64,000 nt of DNA from Microvirga sp. SRT01 (GTDB taxonomy: Bacteria > Pseudomonadota > Alphaproteobacteria > Sphingomonadales > Sphingomonadaceae). Below are positions 57,568 to 64,000 of the stretch, piece after piece. Position 1 is the first letter of the stretch. Every line of letters starts with the position of its first letter. The notes beneath the pieces were generated by a model. The model searched no databases, had not been told where the DNA came from, and was given only the letters and a program-made list of their open reading frames with translations. The translations under genes and the position numbers were made by a program. The stretch spans positions 496,001-560,000 of the forward strand of contig JAGSNX010000001.1 in the NCBI GenBank assembly GCA_018139225.1, read 5' to 3'.

Positions 57568-60500
57568 ATGCCCGACCTGAAGACGATCCTGACCGCCAAG
57601 ACCCCGCTGGCCCTGTCCGGCGTTCCCGACGGGTTTCGCCCATCGCTGCTTGCCGATCTGGCAAGGGCGGCGAAGACGCGGCTGGTGTTCGTCGCCGCCG
57701 ACGATCAGGCGATGCGCGCGATCGCCGCAACCGCACCCTATTTCGCACCCGATCTGGAGGTGGTGCAGTTCCCCGCCTGGGACTGCCTGCCCTATGATCG
57801 CGCCTCCCCCACGCTGCGCATCATGGCCGAACGCATCGCCGCACTGCACCGGTTGCAGGCCAAGCCGAAGACGCCCCAACTGGTGCTGACCACGGTCAAC
57901 GCCGCCACCCAGCGGGCGCTGACGCCATTCCGCATCCGCCAGCTGGTCGCGACGCTCGCGCCGGGCGAGCGGATCGGCCGCGACGATCTTGCCACGCTCC
58001 TGCAAGCCAATGGCTATGTCCGGACGGAAACCGTTCACGATCAAGGAGATTATGCTGTTCGAGGCGGCATCGTCGACCTGTTCCCGAGCGGGGAGGAACA
58101 GGCGTTGCGCCTCGACTTCTTCGGCGATGAGATCGAGAGCGTCCGCACCTTCGACCCGCTGGACCAGCGCACCACCGGCCGCATCGACGGCTTCACGCTC
58201 CTGCCCGCGTCCGAGGCGCTGCTGGAGGAAGAGTCGATCAAGCGCTTCCGGACGCGCTATCGCGAGAGGTTCGGCGCCACCGCGACCGGCGATCCGCTGT
58301 ATCAGGCGGTGTCGGACGGTCGCCGTCTCGCCGGCATGGAGCACTGGCTGCCCCTGTTCGAGGACAAGCTGGTAACGCTGTTCGATCATCTCGACGCCGA
58401 GGCCGTGATCGTCCGCGACGGCGTCACGGGTGCCGCAGGCGAAAGCCGGTTCGAGGCGATCGCCGACTATTACGAGAACCGTAAACGCGCGGAGGCGGCG
58501 CAGCCGGGCAGCTATCGCCCCCTGCCCGCCAAGGCCCTATACCTCGATGCCGACGAGTGGCGCGCCGCGCTGGATACGGCGACCACGCACGTCACGACCC
58601 CCTATCACGAGCCAGAGTCGAAAACCGTCCTCGACTTCGAGGTCGACGGCCCCCGTGACTTCGCCCCGGAGCGCGCCGCGCAGACCAACGTCTACGAAGC
58701 GGTGGTCGAGCATCTGGAGAAACTGCGCAAGGACGGTCGTAGGCCGGTGCTCGCCAGCTATTCGATCGGCGCGCGAGAACGCCTCGGCAACCTGTTGAAA
58801 GATCACGGGTTGAAGGGCGGAAAAACGGCAGAGACGTGGCAGGAGGCGCTGGGCGTCGCCGATACCGCCAAGAGCTTCGGCGTCGCGCTGGTCGTGCTGC
58901 CGCTCGACCACGGCTTCACAGCCCCCGGTGTTGCCGTATTGACCGAGCAGGACATGCTCGGCGACCGGCTGGTCCGCCGGACCAAGCGCAAGAAGTCCGC
59001 CGATGCGTTTCTCGCCGAGCTCGCGACGCTGTCGCCGGGCGACCTCGTCGTTCACGCCGATCACGGCATCGGCCGCTATGTCGGGCTGACCTCCGTCCCG
59101 GTCGGCAAGAGCCCGCACGATTGCGTCGCGCTGGAATATGCCGGGGGCGACAAGCTGTATGTCCCGGTCGAGAACCTCGAAGTCCTGAGCCGCTACGGAT
59201 CGGGCGAGGAAAGCGCCAGCCTCGACCGACTGGGCGGCGAGGCGTGGCAGCGTCGCAAGTCGAAGATGAAGGAGCGCATCCGCGAGATCGCGGGCGACCT
59301 GATCCGGACCGCCGCCGAGCGCGCGCTGCATCAGGGCGACGTCATGGAGCCGGACGCCGCGGGCTACCCCAGCTTCGTCGACCGCTTCCCCTATTCGGAA
59401 ACCGACGATCAGGACCGCGCGATCGACGACGTGCTGAACGATCTTGCCGCGGGCAAGCCGATGGATCGGCTGATCGTCGGCGACGTCGGATTCGGCAAGA
59501 CCGAGGTGGCTTTGCGCGCCGCCTTCGTCGCGGCGATGGCCGGCAAGCAGGTCGCGGTGGTGTGCCCGACGACGCTGCTCGCGCGTCAGCATTTCAACAA
59601 CTTCAGCGCCCGGTTCGATGGCTTTCCGATGAAGATGGGGCGCCTGTCGCGCCTCGTCACCGCGGGCGAGGCGAAGGCGACGCGCGACGGATTGGAGGCG
59701 GGCACGATCGATGTCGTCATCGGTACGCACGCGCTGCTGGCGAAGAACATCGACTTCAAGCGGCTGGGGCTGGTCATCGTCGACGAGGAGCAGCGGTTCG
59801 GCGTCACGCACAAGGAGAAGCTGAAGGCGTTGCGGGCGGACGTCCATATGCTGACGCTGACCGCGACGCCCATCCCGCGTACGCTCCAGATGGCGATGTC
59901 GGGCCTGCGCGAACTCTCGGTGATCCAGACGCCGCCGGTCGATCGCCTCGCGGTACGGACCTATGTCATGCCGTGGGACCCGGTCGTGCTGCGCGAGGCG
60001 TTGCTGCGCGAGCATTATCGGGGTGGACAGAGTTTTATCGTGACGCCGCGACTTGCCGACCTGCCGGACCTCGAAGATTACTTGAGGAAGGAGGTGCCCG
60101 AAATCCGCTATGTCGTGGCGCATGGCCAAATGAGTGCGACCGATGTCGAAGAGCGGATGAGCGCCTTCTACGACAAGAAGTTCGAGGTGCTGGTATCGAC
60201 CACGATCATCGAGAGCGGCATCGACATCGCCTCCGCCAACACCCTGATCGTCAACCGCGCCGACCGCTTCGGCCTTGCCCAGCTCTACCAGCTACGCGGG
60301 CGCGTCGGCCGCGCGAAGACGCGCGCCTACGCCTATCTCGTGACTCCGCCGGAGCGGCAGATGACCGACGCCGCGGAGAAGCGGCTGAAGGTGCTCTCCG
60401 ATCTCGACTCGCTGGGGGCCGGGTTCCAGCTGGCCAGTCACGACCTCGATATCCGGGGGGCCGGCAATTTGTTGGGTGACGAACAATCCGGTCATATCAA

Positions 60501-61035
60501 GGAGGTTGGCTACGAACTCTACCAGTCGATGCTGGAAGAGGCGATCATGGATGCGAAGGCCGGCGGCCTGCGCGATCGCCCGCGCGACTTCAGTCCGCAG
60601 ATCACCGTGGATGCGCCGATCCTGATCCCGGAGGATTATGTCCCCGATCTCGACCTGCGGATGGGCCTCTATCGCCGCCTGAACGAGCTGGAGGCTTCGC
60701 AGGAGATCGAGGCGTTCGCGGCGGAGCTGATCGACCGTTTCGGGCCGTTGCCCGACGCGACGGACAATCTGATCCGCGTCATCGAGATCAAGCTCAATGC
60801 GCGCAAGGCCTGCATCGCCAAGATGGACGTCGGCGCGAAGGGCGTACTCGTCAGCTTCCACGACAATAAACCCGCGAATATCGATGCCTTGCTGGCCTAT
60901 GTCGACAGGCTGAAGGATGTCGCGAAGCTGCGCCCGGACGGCAAGCTTGTCCTCAACCGGGCGTGGCCCGACGCCAAGGCTCGACTGCATGGCGCGCTGC
61001 AATTGTCGAAGGGGTTGGCGAAAACGGCAGGGTGA
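57568..61035 (+). CDS. mfd: Transcription-repair coupling factor Mfd
   Basis: A 1155-residue translocase that removes RNA polymerase stalled at DNA damage and recruits UvrA. In order: UvrB-like N-terminal domains (VVQFPAWDCLPYDRASP), the RNA polymerase-interacting domain (LSPGDLVVHADHGIGRYVGL, VALEYAGGDKLYVPVENL), the RecG-like motor with Walker A VGDVGFGKTEVALRAA and VDEEQRFGVTHKEKL, motif VI YQLRGRVGRAKTRAYAYL, and the C-terminal UvrA-binding regulatory domain. GGGGAG five bases upstream of the start. Confidence 0.98.
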   Translation: MPDLKTILTAKTPLALSGVPDGFRPSLLADLARAAKTRLVFVAADDQAMRAIAATAPYFAPDLEVVQFPAWDCLPYDRASPTLRIMAERIAALHRLQAKPKTPQLVLTTVNAATQRALTPFRIRQLVATLAPGERIGRDDLATLLQANGYVRTETVHDQGDYAVRGGIVDLFPSGEEQALRLDFFGDEIESVRTFDPLDQRTTGRIDGFTLLPASEALLEEESIKRFRTRYRERFGATATGDPLYQAVSDGRRLAGMEHWLPLFEDKLVTLFDHLDAEAVIVRDGVTGAAGESRFEAIADYYENRKRAEAAQPGSYRPLPAKALYLDADEWRAALDTATTHVTTPYHEPESKTVLDFEVDGPRDFAPERAAQTNVYEAVVEHLEKLRKDGRRPVLASYSIGARERLGNLLKDHGLKGGKTAETWQEALGVADTAKSFGVALVVLPLDHGFTAPGVAVLTEQDMLGDRLVRRTKRKKSADAFLAELATLSPGDLVVHADHGIGRYVGLTSVPVGKSPHDCVALEYAGGDKLYVPVENLEVLSRYGSGEESASLDRLGGEAWQRRKSKMKERIREIAGDLIRTAAERALHQGDVMEPDAAGYPSFVDRFPYSETDDQDRAIDDVLNDLAAGKPMDRLIVGDVGFGKTEVALRAAFVAAMAGKQVAVVCPTTLLARQHFNNFSARFDGFPMKMGRLSRLVTAGEAKATRDGLEAGTIDVVIGTHALLAKNIDFKRLGLVIVDEEQRFGVTHKEKLKALRADVHMLTLTATPIPRTLQMAMSGLRELSVIQTPPVDRLAVRTYVMPWDPVVLREALLREHYRGGQSFIVTPRLADLPDLEDYLRKEVPEIRYVVAHGQMSATDVEERMSAFYDKKFEVLVSTTIIESGIDIASANTLIVNRADRFGLAQLYQLRGRVGRAKTRAYAYLVTPPERQMTDAAEKRLKVLSDLDSLGAGFQLASHDLDIRGAGNLLGDEQSGHIKEVGYELYQSMLEEAIMDAKAGGLRDRPRDFSPQITVDAPILIPEDYVPDLDLRMGLYRRLNELEASQEIEAFAAELIDRFGPLPDATDNLIRVIEIKLNARKACIAKMDVGAKGVLVSFHDNKPANIDALLAYVDRLKDVAKLRPDGKLVLNRAWPDAKARLHGALQLSKGLAKTAG

Positions 61036-61101
61036 GAGGCGGAAGATATCCGACCTCGCAGTGCCTAATTACAAGCGATCAAACGCGTCGCCCCTGCTGC
61101 G

Positions 61102-61126
61102 TCATGCCGGACTCGTCCGGGCATGA
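61102..61126. repeat. REP-like palindrome after mfd
   Basis: TCATGCCGGAC / GTCCGGGCATGA around a 2-base loop, of the 'gtcatcccggac' palindrome type common between alphaproteobacterial genes. May act as terminator between convergent genes. Confidence 0.45.
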
Positions 61127-61205
61127 TGGAGAGGGTGACAACATGAGTCCAACCGCCTGCCAGGATATAGCGCCGCCGCGACTGCCCGGGGTGGCCCCCT
61201 ACCGA

Positions 61206-61625
61206 TCAGCTACTATGGTCGCTCAGGATCAGCCATTTGCCACCGCGCTTCTCGAACACCAGCGTCGTCATGCCGGTCTCGATCTTGTCGCCGGTCAGCG
61301 TCCAACGCGCGATGTACAGCCGGTGCGTCGGATCGAGCGCCTTCTCCACCAGCGGCTTGAAACTCAGTGTCCCGCGCAGCTTGCCGGTCGCGCCATAGTT
61401 CTTTCGGTACCGGGCCGCGATCGCTGCCTTGCCCCGCGCAAGGCCGTCGCCGTCACCGGTCACGAACACCGCATCGTCGGCATACACCGCCAGGAAGCGA
61501 TCGAGATCGTTGGTGTTCCACCCCGCCGCGCTTTCCGCCATCGCCTTCCCGACACCGTCTTCTGCGGGAGCCTGCGCCACGATCGCGGCGGGAGCCAGCA
61601 CGAGCATCATCGACGAACCGATCAT
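61206..61625 (-). CDS. SnoaL-like (NTF2-fold) exported protein
   Basis: A 139-residue protein with a signal peptide (cleavage near residue 19, AQA) and an NTF2-like domain: AESAAGWNTNDLDRFLAVYADDAVFVTGDGD, then ARGKAAIAARYRKNY and WLILSDHSS. This is the typical DUF4440/SnoaL-like layout. Its start overlaps the EAL gene stop by four bases, so they form an operon. No enzymatic residues can be named; likely ligand-binding or hydrolytic. Confidence 0.8.
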   Translation of the reverse strand: MIGSSMMLVLAPAAIVAQAPAEDGVGKAMAESAAGWNTNDLDRFLAVYADDAVFVTGDGDGLARGKAAIAARYRKNYGATGKLRGTLSFKPLVEKALDPTHRLYIARWTLTGDKIETGMTTLVFEKRGGKWLILSDHSS

Positions 61626-63079
61626 TGTCCCTCCACCATCCGCACCAGCGCAGCCTCGTCCAGCGGGCCGGCGCGCAGGAAGCCCTGATACCAGCCGCAT
61701 CCTTCCGCTGCCAGCAAGGCCAGTTGCTGCGGCGTCTCGACCCCTTCGGCAATCACCGCGAGGCCCAACGCCCGGGCGATCTCGATCACGCCTCGCACGA
61801 CGACGCGGTCGCGAGGATTGCCGGCAATATCGCGCGCCAACGCCTTGTCGATCTTCAGATAATCGAGCGGCAGCGCCTTGAGATAAGCCAGACTGGAATA
61901 GCCCGTACCGAAATCGTCGATCGCCACCCGGCACCCCGCCCCGCGCAGTTCGGCGAGCAGCGCCGCCGCGGCATCCAGTTCGCGGATCATGCCGGTCTCG
62001 GTCACCTCGACCGTTAAACGTCCGCGCGGAAAGCCACTGGCGTCGACGCGGTCGAGGAACAGCCGCGCGAAGCCGGCGCGGGTCACGTCGGCGGCAGTGA
62101 GGTTGACCGACAATCGCAGGGCACCCAGGGACCGCGGCCACGCCGCCGCCCGCGCCAGCGCCAGTTCCTGGATGTGATCGGACAAGGCGATGCCGAGGTC
62201 CGCACGGTCGGCGGCGGCGAACAACTCCTCCGCGCCCAGCGACCCCAGCCGCGGATGCGACCAGCGCGCCAGCGCCTCGACCCCGACGATGCGGCCCGTG
62301 GCGATCTCCACCTGCGGCTGGAACACCACCGCGATTTCCCCGGCCGCGACCGCATGATGCAGGTCGATCGCGAGTTCGTCGGGCGGCGCCGCCCCCTCCC
62401 GCGCGGCGACCCGCACGGTCGCGCCGTCGCTCGCGCGGGCGTGTTCCAGCGCGTCGATCGCGCGGCGAACCAGCGCGGCGGTATCGTCGCCGGCCTCCGG
62501 CTGTGCCAGTCCCAACCGTGCGCCCGCCATCACCGGCACGTCGCCGATCGCATAGGGCCGCGCGAGCGCCTGCGCGATCCGGGCGACGGCGGCGGCCGCC
62601 TCGCCCTGGTGCACTGCCACCAGGAAACGCGCCGCTGACAGGGTCGTGACGGACGCCCCCGTCGCGGCAGAAATACGTTCGGCCGCCTGCACCAGCGCCG
62701 CATCGCCCGCGCCGCGACCATGCGCGGCGTTGAGCAAGTCGATCCGCGAAAGAGCGACCGCGATCACCGCCTTGTCGCGTTGCGCAGGGAAAGCGTTCGG
62801 TATCTCGGCCGCTTCGCCTAGCGGCGTGCGCCGCTCGTGCAGTCGGGCCATGGCAGCGAACCGGCGGGCGGCCGTCACGGATGCGTCATCGCACGGCTCG
62901 GTGAGGAAATGGCTCGCTCCCGCCGCGGCATAGGGCAGCGGGTCTTCGCCAGCCGCGAGCAGGACCAGCAGCGGTCCTCCATCGGCGGCGAGCGCGACGA
63001 CCTCCGTCAGAGCCGCGTCGGGCCGACCACGCGCATCCACTAGTGGCACGGCCCCGCCCTGCTCTTCGCCCCCGTTCAT
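61622..63079 (-). CDS. EAL phosphodiesterase with degenerate receiver-like and GGDEF domains
   Basis: A 485-residue cytoplasmic protein. Residues 1-75 resemble a truncated receiver fold without the phospho-acceptor. Residues 90-230 form a GGDEF-like domain lacking the signature (LSAARFLVAV in its place). The EAL domain (240-482) keeps its catalytic set: GVEALARW, LSVNLTA, TVEVTET, IDDFGTGYSS, LKIDKAL, AEGVET and WYQGF. It should hydrolyse c-di-GMP. Operon with the SnoaL-like gene. Confidence 0.88.
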   Translation of the reverse strand: MNGGEEQGGAVPLVDARGRPDAALTEVVALAADGGPLLVLLAAGEDPLPYAAAGASHFLTEPCDDASVTAARRFAAMARLHERRTPLGEAAEIPNAFPAQRDKAVIAVALSRIDLLNAAHGRGAGDAALVQAAERISAATGASVTTLSAARFLVAVHQGEAAAAVARIAQALARPYAIGDVPVMAGARLGLAQPEAGDDTAALVRRAIDALEHARASDGATVRVAAREGAAPPDELAIDLHHAVAAGEIAVVFQPQVEIATGRIVGVEALARWSHPRLGSLGAEELFAAADRADLGIALSDHIQELALARAAAWPRSLGALRLSVNLTAADVTRAGFARLFLDRVDASGFPRGRLTVEVTETGMIRELDAAAALLAELRGAGCRVAIDDFGTGYSSLAYLKALPLDYLKIDKALARDIAGNPRDRVVVRGVIEIARALGLAVIAEGVETPQQLALLAAEGCGWYQGFLRAGPLDEAALVRMVEGQ

Positions 63080-63206
63080 TGCCCGATCCTAGGGGAAAGC
63101 CGCACGTCGTGGGAAGAGCATGTTCGGCATCGCGGTGAAAGGTTGCGCTCCCGCGGAGAAAAGTCGGGCTTGCCGCCGCCCCTCCCGCATCCTAGCTCCT
63201 GTCGTG

Positions 63207-64000
63207 ATGAGTTGCGCCACCACCAACCCGATGATCGACCCGCACGGCCGGACGATCCGCTATCTGCGCATCTCCGTCACCGATCGCTGCGACCTGCGCT
63301 GCCGGTATTGCATGTCGGAGAAGATGACGTTCCTGCCGCGATCGGCACTGCTGAGTCTGGAAGAGATCGCGATCATCGCCGAACGCTTCATCGCGCGCGG
63401 CGTCACGAAGATCCGCTTGTCGGGCGGCGAGCCGCTGGTCCGCCGCGATGTCGGCGAGCTTGTGCGACGGCTCGGCCGACTGGTCGGCTCCGGCCTCGAC
63501 GAGCTGACGATGACTACCAACGGCACGCGCCTCGCGGAACATGCCAGCGAGATGGTCGACGCCGGGATCCGCCGCGTCAACGTCAGCCTCGATAGCCTCG
63601 ACCCCGACACCTTCCGCTTCATCACCCGGCACGGCGACGTGACGCAGGTTATCGCCGGCATCCGCGCCGCTCGCGATGCCGGACTACGGGTCAAGATCAA
63701 CGCCGTGGCGCTCAAGGGTCTCAACGAACACCAGCTTGCGCCGATGCTGCGCTGGTGCGTCGAGGAAGGGCTGGACCTGTCGCTGATCGAGACGATGCCG
63801 CTCGGGGCGATCGACGAGGATCGCACGGACCGTTTCCTGCCGCTCACTTCGGTGTTCGACGCACTGTCCGCGGAGTTCCCGATCGTCCGTGACTCGCACC
63901 GCACCGGCGGACCAGCGCGCTATTGGCGGGTCGAGGGTACCGACACGCGTCTCGGCCTGATCTCGCCGCTGACCGCCAATTTCTGCGACGGCTGCAACCG
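63207..64000 (+). CDS. moaA: GTP 3',8-cyclase MoaA, 3' end cut by the window
   Basis: At least 264 residues of the radical-SAM enzyme that starts molybdenum-cofactor synthesis from GTP. The [4Fe-4S]/SAM motif C-x3-C-x2-C is at Cys28, Cys32 and Cys35 (TDRCDLRCRYCM). LSGGEPLVRRD and NVSLDSLDPDTF are family segments, and ANFCDGCNR at the window edge begins the second cluster. Start at 63207 is chosen; ATG at 63231 (MIDPHGRTIRYLR) matches the usual N-terminus and is a credible alternative. Confidence 0.95.
   Translation, partial: MSCATTNPMIDPHGRTIRYLRISVTDRCDLRCRYCMSEKMTFLPRSALLSLEEIAIIAERFIARGVTKIRLSGGEPLVRRDVGELVRRLGRLVGSGLDELTMTTNGTRLAEHASEMVDAGIRRVNVSLDSLDPDTFRFITRHGDVTQVIAGIRAARDAGLRVKINAVALKGLNEHQLAPMLRWCVEEGLDLSLIETMPLGAIDEDRTDRFLPLTSVFDALSAEFPIVRDSHRTGGPARYWRVEGTDTRLGLISPLTANFCDGCN

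Overview
The window is GC-rich, densely coded bacterial DNA. Everything points to an alphaproteobacterium of the order Sphingomonadales, probably Sphingomonas or a close relative: a DUF6481 protein, a RcdA (DUF1465) regulator, YdcH/DUF465 small proteins, a DksA homologue with a degenerate zinc finger, a TonB-dependent receptor with a DIVVVG-type TonB box, and a chromosomal core order mutL | mreB-mreC-mreD-mrdA-rodA. The assignment rests on gene content and protein style only, not on a marker-gene comparison.

Layout, left to right. 1-2077: 3' part of a membrane-anchored coiled-coil protein. 2078-2721: non-coding, with a decayed IS5-type transposase fragment. 2722-7139: a surface lipoprotein (beta-helix type) followed by a TonB-dependent receptor, same strand, with a stem-loop between them. 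7346-11522: quinone oxidoreductase, tRNA-Val(CAC), HU and Lon. 11642-16722: M1 peptidase, small membrane proteins, pncB and a Bcr/CflA-type exporter. 16780-18291: an AT-rich three-gene island of small secreted or membrane-anchored cysteine proteins. 18412-25980: mutL and the divergent elongasome operon mreBCD-mrdA-rodA, whose last four genes overlap or abut. 26084-28870: tRNA-Lys(CTT), DUF6481, a spermidine-synthase-like protein and a TPR sulfotransferase. 29008-33778: an EmrA/EmrB/outer-membrane-factor efflux operon with a convergent TetR regulator.

33850-40006: a FecR-domain protein with a long Ala/Lys/Asp coiled tail, divergent from a TpsB-type outer-membrane transporter and a CHASE2-EAL phosphodiesterase. 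40012-41372: a peptidoglycan muramidase overlapping a small secreted protein. 41471-49489: M1 peptidase, nitronate monooxygenase, RcdA, two YdcH proteins, PilZ, DksA-like protein, a Ser/Gly-rich PEP-CTERM-like surface protein and a host-attachment-family protein. 49636-54088: serS-surE-nlpD-tyrS. 54157-57568: PilZ, YdcZ-type transporter, recG, sdhE. 57568-61035: mfd. 61206-63079: SnoaL-like protein and a degenerate-GGDEF/EAL protein. 63207-64000: moaA, cut by the window end.

Recurring themes are cell-wall growth and remodelling (MreBCD, PBP2, RodA, NlpD-like amidase activator, muramidase), cyclic-di-GMP turnover and sensing (two EAL proteins with degenerate GGDEF domains, two PilZ proteins), and DNA repair (MutL, RecG, Mfd). 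The least explained parts are the AT-rich island at 16.8-18.3 kb with a perfect palindrome over its putative promoter, the FecR/TpsB/CHASE2-EAL cluster, and the muramidase/secreted-protein pair. All function calls come from reading motifs by eye; no database search was run.
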